Part shown: piece by piece, positions 45,122 through 56,640 of the stretch
Layout: each line of letters begins with the position of its first letter
Position numbering within the stretch: position 1 is the stretch's first letter
Source of the DNA: Pisolithus tinctorius
Lineage: Eukaryota > Basidiomycota > Agaricomycetes > Boletales > Pisolithaceae
Assembly (NCBI GenBank): GCA_024663395.1
Contig: JANFAH010000099.1
Location: 1 to 64,000, forward strand
Length of the DNA: 64,000 nt
Direction of reading: 5' to 3'
The notes under the pieces: model-generated
What the model was told of the DNA's origin: nothing
The model's input: the letters and a program-made list of their open reading frames with translations, nothing else
Database searches by the model: none
Position numbers and translations under genes: made by a program

Positions 45122-46610
45122 TCAGCTACATCGTATGGATTCCCAAGGCATGATAGAATCAGCAACAACGGAGGATGAATTGGGAAGTGCTGATGAGATG
45201 TCCCGTAGTCGGAAGTCGTGCAGTGATTGAGGGGATATTGTCGATGGTGATACGTTGAGAGGGCAGCTATTCACCGGGAAAGAAGGTGGCACAGTGTGAA
45301 CCCATGTGCCAGCGGAGGGACCAGCACGCGAATCCAAAGATGGTCTGGATTGTTGATTTGGAATATTGGTCGTCCCAGTGAGTGCCGTGCTATAAGCAAT
45401 ACTTGAATATCTACGCGATCCACAGACCGGGTTTATAACTTACATGACAAAATGGTCGAGGTCGCTAATTCTTTGATTAAGTGCGCAGCTCGTTGTACCA
45501 ATCCGATGGTTACTTGAATGGCTTAGCAGTTCTGCTACTTTTCTCAGCCAAAGAGAGAGCTCCAGTACTGGGGTATAGTTCGTAGTTTCGTTAAGACAGC
45601 CACAGTGGCTGTCGGAGATCCGGGAGGAATTATTTGGTTTTGAAACGTGGGAGTCACTGTAATGTCGCCCATCTAATCCCAGACTGACATCGCAACTCAC
45701 CAAACCAGGGTACGATGTAAAGATGGAGGCTAAATCTGAGTCGCCGGACGGTTGGTGCTCACCGCTGACTGCGGCGTGTGACTGGGTGTGCTCGTCCATC
45801 GGAATCATGATAAGTGAAGACGGAGGACCAAATGGCAAACCGAGACCAAAATTCAAGACAGTGTCATCCAGGCGTTCCCCTTGAGTAAACACAAAACCAT
45901 CTTTCTGGAATGGGAATTCTCTTGGAAAAGGCCCCTGCTTCGGCTCAGTCGTTTCCTGCTCAGTCGTATCTGATCTTTGACAAGACTGCGTCTGCGGATT
46001 TGCGGATGGTGGGTCGGACAGAGCCCACGTGTGCCGCTTCTCGGATTCTTCGCTCACGGTGGAACCGCTCCGCGCCCAGCGAGGGTGGGGCTTATTTTTC
46101 AGCTGAGCACAGGTATTCAGTACCTTTTACAAGTGCCAATGAAAGGGCGCGCACCTCACGGATGACAGCCTCAAGTTCAGCAACCCGTTTGCGGAGCTGG
46201 GAGCTTTCATCTTGAGCATCGCTTCGTCGACTTGGGTCGTCAACCTCGTATACACATAACCCTGTCTAATAGAAGGATAATCCACATCATTTCGAAGTGA
46301 ATCAAATTGAAGCGTACGAGACCCAGCTGTGTGCAGCGACCGCAGGGGCGTTTCCGGTCACACTGAAGACAGTTAATCAAGCCATAATGCACCAGGCCAT
46401 CACGGAAATGCACACCATGCGCTTGGACGTATGACAATTCAGACAAGACTGCGTGGTGCGGTTTCGGCGACGTTTGCGATGGTCCCCCTCGGGGCGAGAT
46501 GAGGTGGTGTCTAAAGCACTCCGCTTCTTCCGTGTACCTTTAAATTCCATAGGCATGGTAGAAGGGGAAAGGTTGTTACGATTCAGGGGGAAAAGCGGCA
46601 ACGAAGACAT
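45122..46610 (-). CDS. Zn(2)Cys(6) fungal transcription factor, 425 aa
   Basis: Nuclear DNA-binding regulator. Exons 46,416-46,610, 46,318-46,362, 46,155-46,265, 45,444-46,102 and 45,122-45,389 sum to 1,278 nt. Splicing restores the binuclear cluster SCLNCHTSKRMCDRKRPCGR C, spacing C-x2-C-x6-C-x5-C-x2-C, with a Cys following shortly (TGLCVYEVDD). A heptad region SSQLRKRVAELEAVIRE leads into ELKNKPHPRW, a pattern I associate with this basidiomycete subfamily. The middle is Ser/Pro/Gln-rich. CGCLNETTNYTPVLELSLWL marks a conserved C-terminal block. There is no full fungal-specific TF domain. It lies on the opposite strand between two P-type ATPase paralogues; regulation of them is only a possibility. 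Confidence 0.82.
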
Positions 46611-49600
46611 ATATATATATATCTAACCAGTCGACCCAACCATTGCGTTGAGCTCTCAGAATATAGCCACGCTAAAGGAAAAAGTAGGGAAAAGAAAAAC
46701 AGTTAATTTTAGTCAGAGAACGAAGGGGAAGAGTGTGCTGAACTCGCCACTGACAAGTTCCCATCGAAGGTGACCAATAGTCTCGATATCATTTGAGTGC
46801 TAAGCAGTGGCTCGGCTGCGACGAGTGCTGGGAACCGTAACTGCCGTAATGTACGTGGACTCAAACTTCTGCCTGTTCTGGCCTGGGATCAATCGATCAA
46901 TCGATCAACGTCGTCATCCCCTCTGGAATAACCTGCATGGAAACCGAGGTGCGTTATGTGAAGTCACAGTATATAAAGCTCAATATAATTGCGAGGACTG
47001 CAGTGGTCCGGCCGGAGCCACTCGCCTTCTGACATCCGGAGTTGATTGGAGGGAGACTTCCTTAGGCAAGAGTCCTAAAAATTCAGTGAATCATGTTTAT
47101 CGTAAGCTTTGTGATTATTTGTAGGTAGGTGCATGCAGGGTCGATCTCACAGTCGCCACAGCTGTTCACAGGTACTAGGACGCCATGCTGGGTAATAAAT
47201 ATATTCGCCACCACGCCTTGGTCTCCTCAAATTGGCATATCTCAACTGAGAGATGTTTAATTCCGCCCCTCCGCGGATCACTTATCCCACAACCCCTATT
47301 TATTGGAGTTCCTAGTTGTTCCCAGTACCGCAGATGCGTGCACACCACACTCAGGCAGTCGCGGCCCACCCACCGCTCAAGCCTATGTGGCGTGTGGCTC
47401 GGTAGCAACGGTCCTGGCCTAACTTTACATAAGTAGCGTACTTGGCAATACAGGACCATCCTTTTCTTTGTCTGTTGAATCCAAGTCCTTCACGTAATAA
47501 ACAATGCTACTGTGGATCTAACATCTGATACTTCTGCTGTGTGATTAGTGTCTCCTGCACTCTAGTAAATAAGTCGGACCTCGTTCAGGTGTCGACTCCC
47601 GAATGTGAGAAAGCGGGAAAGGGGAGAATTGAACCGACTAGTTCCTTATGTGTCTGGGACAGGTGAGAAACGAGATGGGGATCAAAAGACAGAAAATACC
47701 GGTGTAAACGGAGGGCTATCATCTTACCATCTGATGCCTGAAACTCATTATCACCGTTCTCGCAGGTCGTCAAGGTAGCAAGGCCTCCATAAGTTGCCAT
47801 CGGAGACACCTGTCCGAATGCTATCAGAGTTATAGCCTTCCGCTAGAGGAATTAGGGGCGTCGGGCCAAACTTGGGTGCTATATCTATCATGTATGTGGC
47901 AGCAAGTACCCATTGTAACCCATGGATCCTACTTACGGTGCTAGGTAAAGTCTGAGGACGAAACAGGCACTTAGCATCTGGGAAGATTTAGGTGTAAATA
48001 CGCCCCCTCGTTATCGATATCAGAGTCTAGTCAGTGTCCACTGTCACTTTTCCTCGCCCGCCTTCAAATTTTGAGTTCAGTTTTTTTACCCACTTGATAC
48101 CGCAATCTATCACCGCCGACTAAGAGTACAGTGGTAGTTTACTGTCTGTCAGACACAAGAGTAGCTAATATTGCACAGTGACACGCATCCCACGCAAATA
48201 GTGGCTATGACGACCTGTTGATCACGATGCGGCCAGGACCAATCGAATCCGTCACGTCGCTCTCATCCAAGTGGTGCACTCCTCACTAGCGACGAAGTCC
48301 ATTTCATTCTGATGACGAGTGGTTTCTTCCTCAGTCATATCTCGTTCGGTTTTCTGTTGTTTGTTCACGTGGTTTGCGACCCCATGTTGATAGTCATATT
48401 TGTTCATTGTTACGGTGCGCACTAAGAGACGGCGCTGCTCGGTGCGTACGGCGGTCGGTCCGCCCTGGCATGGAGCAAGACAACCGGTGCTGGAGTAAAC
48501 CCCTTTCAACCGAATGAACACCGTTATTTGAAAATTAAATTGCCAGCGTTCGACAGGATCTCCGAGTGGCCAAGAGATTTGGATGAAGGCGCCACTAGCG
48601 AGTAAGAGGTGAACGCTCTATTCAACAACATAAGGCAAAGGAGCGAGTTACAGAGAATGTCTGTAGCTCACCCACCTCCGCCATTGAATGGACATTGACT
48701 ACCGTAACTTTATTGTGAAGGAATGCAGACCCCGCACCTACACGAGTATGGTGTGGGTGGCGGTGGAACCCATTGGACACGAGAAGAAAGCCGAGAAGGG
48801 GGTAAGCGTTAGAGAGCATCAGTTTAGCCTAGGTCGAACCGTCGTCACGATGGGACGAGAGTCACGATCACATCAACACGAATAAGGAGAGAGTAAAGAA
48901 CAGTCCGGACGGGTGGAGACACCTGCTTTCTTACTAAACCATGCCAAGCTTGCTCGGAAGGGGAGCGCGACCGTAGTGACAAGGTCGAGACTCCTCCCTG
49001 GACACCGGAGACGAACCGCGGAATTTTAAGATGAAGATATGAGAGGTTGTGATATCTTCGAAGGGCGACTCTGTGGGTCGGACTCGCCAACGAATGTGTG
49101 CCCGCTCTGTGAGTGGACAATGTAGTGGGAAGAACTGTCCTTCGGTCACATACCTGGAATACTCAGCAGTCCACCTCAATCACAAAAAGAATCGCGCCAC
49201 TGCCAAACCAAACCTCGATCACTTTGATCTTGCAATGGCAGAACTTCCGATACGTGTAACTTCTCACACAGCAGGTCACGACGTAACTGGTTAGAGCCAC
49301 TGGATCCAATCTTGCGTGCTGAGCGACCGACGCCCAGGCCAGCTGGCCGTCCCGGCAGCCACACGTGGGAATTTATCCGAGTCTCGTTGCCCCTCCCCAT
49401 TTTATCGTGACCACCATTAGTAGAATGGGTGAGAAATTATCGCATTGAAATGGACAGTGCAGGGTTTCACTCATAACAACGGCATCCCAACAATTGGGCG
49501 TGATCACATGTAACTACCCATTTACGCACCTCAACTGTGTCGCTAATACGCTAATCATTTCACCTCACCTGTCGTGCCTGTGTGCAAAACGCAGCCAGTG

Positions 49601-49980
49601 GAGCAAAAAGCTATCCAGCGCAGGCTCGAGAGGACGTCTAGGAGAAGCGAGGATAACTTATTTTCATGGACCGATGGACGCTGAACACCGTGGCAGGGCT
49701 CGTGATTGGGATCGAGGCATCGCCGATCAGCGAAGGGGAGTTGCGAAGGCAGTGCGCAGAGTGCTCAGAATGTAGCGGCGGGGCAGCCGGGCCGGGTGTA
49801 ACTGTGTCGCACAAGCTCCGACTGAAGCAGCCGGTATTTTCGCCTAAATGGCGAAAACTGCTCAGGAGTCTGAGCCGAAGGGCCTATAGACAAGGCGTGA
49901 CGTTCTGTCAGGGTGCCGCCTGATAAAAGCCCCCAGCATCATATCATGCCAGAGCAGCACCTGTGGAACACAGCGAACCG
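46611..49980. other. Long gene-poor stretch
   Basis: About 3.4 kb without a gene I can support. A TA dinucleotide run occurs at 46,611-46,622 just upstream of the Zn2Cys6 start. ORFs up to about 105 codons are present, none with recognisable features; minus 48,252-48,521 is the most even in composition but unsupported. The distal end should contain the promoter of the second P-type ATPase gene. Confidence 0.4.
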
Positions 49981-52900
49981 ATGGCAAGCGGGGTAGGACT
50001 CCCTACGACTAACACCAGAACATCTGGTAGAATAGGCCAATATGGTCTTCAGATAGGGTCAGTCTATTTCTCTGTTTCCGTATATGTAACCGAGAAGCAA
50101 CAACTTCTTCAGATACCGAACCTTATCCGTTCGTGTAGAAGAAAGGGATCTTCCTGCGAAGCCCAAACCAAGTGCCGATCCGGCGGACGCGATCGCCGCC
50201 ATCGACGTACACCTCATTGATGTTGAGGATGTCTACACACGCTACTCTACCCATCCCACTCGTGGCCTCGAAGACGCCGCTGTCCAACGCAAGGCTAAGG
50301 ATGGGAAGAACGTGATCAGCTCGCCACCAACTCAATACTGGAAAAAGGCATGCAACTATGTCTTTGGGGGATTTAACTTTCTCATGTGGATCGCCTTCAT
50401 TTTGACATTAGTAAGTGCATACTTCACTAGATTGGACCGGGTCTAAAGTCACTTGCATAGTTCTCCTACCGACCTCTGGGCGAGCCAAGTCCTCAAGCCT
50501 TTGTCCTCGGCGTTGCTATCCTACTAGTGAGCGCCTCTCACTCGAGCCAGCTTCGGTTGAGTTAATGTGTTTACGCAGATTTTTGTCATTGCCATTTCCG
50601 CTACGTTTTACGCGTTAGTTGACTGGAATGCTAGTCGAATCATGCGGTCCATCAAAACGCTCATCGCAGAACACGCGTGCGTTATCAGAGACGGACAGCA
50701 ACAGCTCATACCGGCCGCCGACATCGTCGTCGGAGATGTTGTCGTTCTCAATAGTGGCGATCGAGTACCAGCGGATCTGAGGATAGTGCAAGCCTCATCT
50801 GACTTACGCTTTGACCGCTCACTCCTTACAGGCGAGAGGTGCGCTCTTGTAGATGTGAAAGCTGCAGTAATTCTCATCATTCCCGTAGCGAGATGATCCC
50901 TGGTGCGCTGGACGCGACATCTAATAATGCGCTGGAGACCCGTAACCTTGCTTTGAACTCCACATTCGTTACCCAGGGTAACTGTACCGGTGTCGTTTTC
51001 GCCACTGGAGACCGCAGTGTTATGGGTCGCCTAGTATCCATGTCAGGCGAGAAGCAGTTCAAGCTGACAACCATCCAAAGAGAAGTGTGGTTCTTTACAA
51101 AGATTATTTCCTGCTTGGCGCTCTTCTTCTTTGGTCTTTCTCTACTCTTATACGGGGTGTGGTTGAGGACGACATATCCTGGGTACGATACGACAAGTAC
51201 AGCGATTGTCAATTCCATTGGGTGCCTCACGGCCTTCGTTCCACAGGTCAGCTAATCCCACTGGCGCACTCGCTTCTAACGTGGTGGCGTCAATTACAGG
51301 GCTTGCCTATATGCGTTGCACTTTCCCTCACGGTTATCGAACGTCGCATGGCGAAGAGGCAGGTTTTGGTGAAGAACCTGGCTACCGTCGAAACTCTCGG
51401 CTGCATGTCTGTCCTCTGCTCAGACAAAACGGGTACCTTGACCGCTGGGAGGATGGTAAGAGATGTTGGCCAGCTGTATCTACTTTCCGCTGAATATGTC
51501 CTAGGTTGTGCAAAACATTGCCTTCCTGAATCATCATTGTTCAGTGAAGGTTCTACTCGAGAAGCTTGCTGAATCATCAACCCCAGCTGACTTCGCCGCT
51601 CTCAAAGTTGTCCATCAGATTGCTCGGTTGTGCAACGCGGCAAAGTTTGACGCTGCTGTGATGGATTGCCCGATAGAAGAACGCGCCGTCAAGGGTGACC
51701 CAACCGACACGGCCCTTCTCCGATTCTCTGAAGGGTTATCGGTTCCCTCGCTTGATATCGACACTAGTAGTTTACTGAAGGCGTGGGAGAGGCGTTTTGA
51801 GATTTCATTTAACTCGCGTAACAAGTGGGCCATGACTGTGGTTGAGGATAATAATTCCTCCGGGTCGGTGTGGATGCTTGTCAAGGGAGCACCAGATGTC
51901 CTTTTCCCATACTGCCAGGACATCTTACAAGGAGATGGCACGTCGGTGCCTCTGGGCGATAGCGAACGGGAACAACTTTCTGCTTTGCAGAACAAGTGGT
52001 CAAGTGAAGGACAACGTGTCCTTGCATTGTGAGCCATTCGTATGGCAAGGGTTTATCATTCATTTACCCATCCAACCATAGGTGCCGTAGGTCTTTGGAC
52101 GGCATCAAGCTTGATTTACCCCCGAATACGATGGAAGAGTTGTTGTATTCGGAACTCCGAGACTTGACACTTGTCAGTCTCATTGGCATCCGCGATCCTC
52201 CCCGTGATGACGTACCGTCTTCGATTGAGACCATCAGAAAGGCCGGTGTTAGGGTGTTCATGGTCACTGGTGATTTCAAGTTAACAGCAGTGGCAATTTC
52301 CCGTCAGGTAAGTATACACCAATCACCTGCACTCCCAGGGGTGGCAATGATGTTTAGGTCGGAATCATATCTCAAGAACGTATCAACACGATCGCAGACA
52401 TTAGAATGGCGGCATCAGAAAAAGTACCTACTCGGACTCGGCACGAGATCAAACCTCGTGACGACGACCCCATACGCGCTCTAGTTCTTACTGGCGAAGA
52501 TGTCTCGTCGTTGACGTCAGCGGATTGGGACGTTGTCGTCGGGTCGTACATGGAGGTGGTATTTGCTCGTACAACCCCGGATCAGAAGATGAAAATCGTG
52601 CAAGAGATCAAGTGTCGGGGTGGCAACACGGTCGCTGTTACCGGCGACGGGATTAATGACGTGCCTGCATTGAAGGCGGCAGATATTGGCGTGGCAATGG
52701 GTGCAGGAAGCGATGTTGCCAAGGAAGCAGGTACTGTCATGGGGCTGGAGGCAGAGCGTCTACTCACATCTTTAACCCCTAGCTGCGCTCATTTTATTGA
52801 AGAATGATTTCGCATCTATTCCTGTTGCAATTGAAATGGGTCGCCTTGTATTCGATAACTTGAGGAAAGTCTCCCTGTACTTGTTGCCGGTACGTGCATC

Positions 52901-53873
52901 TCTTCGGTGTTCTGCTGAAATACGTGTAGATGATAGGATAAACCAGGCAGGAAGTTATACAGAATTCATGGCCGTCTTCTCCAACGTACTTTTAGGCATG
53001 CAAATTCCGATGACTACTTACCAACAAGTCTGTTTCTGCATTGCTAACGATGTTGTAATGTCGATATCTCTGATGTATGAGAAGGCGGAATCGGGTATGC
53101 TATGCGCCGCTATTTATACTTGACTCCTGCTCTTACCTGAACTAGATCTGATGTCGCGAAAGCCTAGAAATGCCAGGACAGACCGCTTGACGGATTGGAG
53201 GCTCTTCCTTCAAGTCTACCTTGTAAGTGGTGTAGGGCAGCCGAAGGACTATATGTCTGATACTTCGGTAGTTCATCGGATTGATGTTGTGGCCGTCTGC
53301 CATGGGAATGTGGTTCTTGTACATGAGCCGACAAGGGCTTGGTTTCTACGATGTTATCCTCGTTTATAATAAATGGCAAGACGGATGGAAAGGTTACTCG
53401 CAAGATCAGCTGAATCACTTCGTTAATGTGGGTCAGTGCATATAGTATGTATCATCGCGTTTTGCCATATTTCCGTTGATGCCTCACCACCTGGTAGCTA
53501 TGTGACGCTTGTGTTCGGACAATATGGAGGACTGCTTGCCGTGCGGAATCGGCGGGTGTCGATATTGCATTCTAACCCATTCTGGGGACCGCGGAAGAAC
53601 CTGATCGTCCCGTGCGGTATGGTCGCCACAGCATTGATTGCTGTGGTTAACCTATATGGCCCTGGAATCCAACACGTCTTTGGAACGACGCCTATCCCTG
53701 GAATGTATTGGGGATTGGCATTCTGTTTCCCGTTGATTATTCTCATCATGGACGAACTGAGGAAGTTACTTGTGAGAACGTATCCAAAGGTGAGTCTAGA
53801 TTTTCGGTGAATGATTGGGAAATTCTCATTTGCTTCATTCGTGAAGTCATTCGTCGCTTATATTGCTTGGTAA
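49981..53873 (+). CDS. P2-type cation-transporting ATPase, paralogue 2 (Na,K-ATPase-like)
   Basis: Tandem paralogue of the 40,232 gene, co-oriented. Exon 1 begins MASGVGLPTTNTRTSGRIGQ and ends at the same intron position, followed by YRTLSVRVEERDLP. Motifs: VVGDVVVLNSGDRVPADLRI, LLTGE, FVPQGLPICVAL, VLCSDKTGTLTAG, KGDPTDTA, KGAPDVLFPY, MVTGDFKLTA, FARTTPDQKMKIV. The hinge reads TGDGINDVPALKAADIGVAM, with Val where the family has Ala. The C-terminus is SFVAYIAW. Introns sit at positions matching paralogue 1; the inter-motif loop after CSDKTGT is shorter and the two differ widely at synonymous and loop sites, so the duplication is not recent. No frame lesion seen. Confidence 0.85.
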
Positions 53874-54590
53874 TTGAGGGACGTTTGGAAGGTAGAAATC
53901 AGGGTGATAGTATCTTGAAGAGAGTCACTGCAGCGTGGCTGTGTCATTAATGCAGTACGAACCATTTGTATTCTAAAGGAGCTTTAGGAAATTTAACATG
54001 AGATGTATGATACTTGTCGTTCGTAGGTCAATCCAGGCCAGTCCATCCCTACTTACGGAGAGAACTCGGGGATACACCCGCTGCATCTCGTTTTCCAATA
54101 GACGTTGCACAGTCGAAAAACGCGCTCCGCCACCTGAGGCATGTTGGGGATCGAACGTGTGTTAGAAAAAGCAGTACACATACCTCGGCCCTTTAATGGA
54201 TATCCGATGGAACTGACTAAAGGAATAACATAAGCGTGCGCGCAATGATGTCTACGGTGCTAAGTCAGGATGTGCACTCTGCCAGACTTTGTCAGTGTCA
54301 AGAGAACTAGGCTTAATGTTGTTTTTTTGAGACTCGGAATTAATCTGAACTTGTAGCACTCCCATGCTCAACAGCCCAATACCTATATAGGAATGGTATC
54401 TTAATACATGGCGAGGGGAATACAGGTTGCATATCTGCATGAAGGATGGATGGCAGATTATGAGGGGTTCAGAAAATGTAAGAGGAAGTTCCAGAACTAA
54501 AGAATGATATCCAAACCTAAGGAGAAAACATGTCTCGAATATCATATCGATGACAACGTCGTCACGGAACCAATAAGGAACGTATCTTGC
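53874..54590. other. Convergent 3' region; no gene recognised
   Basis: Between the second P-type ATPase and the minus-strand gene ending at 54,591. Short ORFs only. Confidence 0.5.
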
Positions 54591-55693
54591 TCATCGTCGA
54601 GCGACACGTTTACGTTCTCGTCCATCCTCTTCTACCTCCATTGAGTCGGTCGACGTGGTATGAGCCTGTCCCTGCACGTGATGTGCGGACCTCTGGCTCC
54701 TCGTGCGTCGTCGAGGATTTCCTTGTGTGGACGACACTGTGTTCGCTCCCGCAGAAGACGAAGAGACGTCTACAACGGTGGGTGGTACTGCAGAATCAAG
54801 CATCATCATGACTGTATGTCGGCGTTTTGTGCCTGCTGCGATATCGCCTTGGGGGATAGATGGAAATGGGGGGTGCATGGATGGGAATATGGGTGTGCGG
54901 GAAACATTCTCAGAAGAGGCCAATGGTGTGGGAAGGCAAGGCATCGATGGAGTGTCAATGGAGATATCTTTACGAGCAGAGGATGGGCGGGATTTAACGG
55001 ATCGTTGGAAAAGAGGGTTGGACCGGGTTGGAATGGAAGGTGAGGACGTGATTGGGTGCGTCAGATTGGAAATGGACGGTGAATGCGGTGTAAGCGGTGT
55101 TGGTGCGCTCTAAAGGGCATGTCAGTTGGCGAGACGTGAAATCGACAAGGAGCTCACCGTTAGATCGGAAGGTTTAGAGGAGGAGGCGGTAGGATGGGGA
55201 GGGAAGGAGACAGAGGCATTGTTGGTGTCTTTATTCGGATCTGTTCGAGAGGTCTGGGGTCCCGCTCTGGTACGGTCCCTCTCCTTTTCACGTTCTTCGT
55301 CTTCGTCCTCCTCTTCTTCCCTAGCCTTGATGGCTTCCACTCTGGCTTCTATCCAATCCAGGATACGGCCGATAGACATTTCACCGCTGAGCGGGTTGTC
55401 TGAAGTGGAGGGTGCGATGCCACCGACCGAGACGCCTTGCTGGATCATCACCATAAGATCCTGGCATGCAGCTGCATACCCAGCGTTGTAAGCACGCTTA
55501 GAAGCATTTCGAGAGGATCGGTAAAGCGTGGTGATGCTGAGCGCGGCAGCTAGAGGGAGTGGGTAGGATGTCAGTAAATGGCAACGGCAAGACAGAACAT
55601 GAACACACCTTTGAAGTTGTTGAGAAGGTCTTTTTCTGCCTTCTCGAGGCCTGAACCTGGAAGTGACTTTGCGAGCCCTTCGAGCGATTCCAT
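54591..55693 (-). CDS. Conserved-looking fungal protein, 331 aa, function unknown
   Basis: Exons 55,609-55,693, 55,158-55,549 and 54,591-55,109 sum to 996 nt. N-terminal block: MESLEGLAKSLPGSGLEKAE KDLLNNFK, then AALSITTLYRSSRNASKRAY NAGYAAACQDLMVMIQQGVS, which looks like the conserved part of a fungal family whose function I do not know. Then an acidic/Arg-rich helix (AREEEEDEDEEREKERDR) and a long Ser/Thr/Pro-rich tail with basic patches (PRRRTRSQR, RERKRVARR) suggesting nuclear import. No enzymatic motif. Confidence 0.65.
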
Positions 55694-55966
55694 GATTTGA
55701 TTGGGTCTCGTCGCTGGTCGTCGTTGCAGACAGTCGCTCACTGCGTGTTGTCGATATTACGAGAGATTGTTTTTCGAGCCAAAGTGGGACTGTTTTGGTA
55801 AGCTTGTGACAAATGGCAAATCACATCACGTGATGTAGTACGGTTGCAGCGACATCATCGAAGTTTCGACGAGTGAGACGACGACCTCACTGTCGAAATC
55901 GACACTGCTCAGCTGATCCAGACGTGTTATAACAAATACTCAGAGTGCTGCATCCACAGAAGAAAC

Positions 55967-56250
55967 GTGTGTCGTCATAATCTAATAGTATATACGGATG
56001 GTGCATCGTTCAATAACGGGAGGTACGCTCATCCCTGTGGATGGGGGAAGAGGATGAGTCAGCGCACTGAACTGCTCGCTGCACTACACGGTCTGAAGAA
56101 AGTATGCGATGAAGACGAAAGCTATCTAGCGGACCGGCGCAGGAAATGGAGCTCGGATTCATAACAGCCAGAGTTCATCATCACCACGGATATATGGTAA
56201 AGGGGATGACGGAGTGGCTTCCTACCTGGAAGGTTCGTACTCTTTGGCGC
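55967..56250 (+). pseudogene. Broken RNase H domain fragment
   Basis: One frame reads LIVYTDGASFNNGRYAHPCG WG, then MSQRTELLAALHGLKKVCDE, matching the first strand (Asp of YTDGA) and the Glu helix of RNase H. A shift in frame is needed to continue to EFIITTD and then MVKGMTEWLPTWK, the third-Asp strand and the helix after it. The segment between the NGR and SQRTE blocks is also shorter than usual. No complete gene can be read. Confidence 0.6.
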
Positions 56251-56460
56251 GTGCACTGCCGCTCGCACTGCAGGTGACGGAGTTAAGCTTACTATGCAGA
56301 CCTGACACTGTTGGTTGGCGGTCACAGCGCATTAGCAAGATTGGTGGGTGCTAGAGAGGCATGCTAATCACGCGAGTCGAGTCCTGGAGTTGCACTTTTT
56401 TTTTTCAGATGGATGGGACAAGATCGGAACCTGGTAAGATTCTTGTGTTGAGAAAAACTG

Positions 56461-56640
56461 CGTCACCTCCACCTGCCAGTGATGGTGCTGGTGCTAGTTT
56501 TGGTTCTGGCATTGATATCCTCGGATCACCTAGTACAAAGCCGCAGGAGGATTCACTCAGTTCTGAACCCGTAGCCGATATAGATGTGTCTGCATCCTGT
56601 TTAGGATGCTTTACAGATTTTATCTGAGATCGATGGACAG
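56461..56640 (+). pseudogene. Decayed duplicate of the AP-1 beta gene 3' end
   Basis: CACCTCCACC...CCTCGGATCACCTA...AGGAGGA aligns with the last coding part of the AP-1 beta gene (from about 30,910). Peptides compare as GASFGSGIDILGSP versus [14 protein letters not shown]. Similarity continues past the parental stop into its 3' flank (AGGATGCTTTACAGATT versus AGGATACTTTATAGATT, then GATCGATGGACAG versus GATCGATGACCAG). A fragment copied at DNA level, now without a matching stop or upstream gene. Confidence 0.75.

Noticed and set aside
48550..48640. Possible Ser/Leu-type tRNA start (CTCCGAGTGGCCAAGAG)
   Set aside because: I could not pair an acceptor st, anticodon and T arm around it.
44330..49980. 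Additional protein genes between the two ATPase paralogues besides the Zn2Cys6 regulator
   Set aside because: ORFs are short, overlapping and without recognisable motifs.
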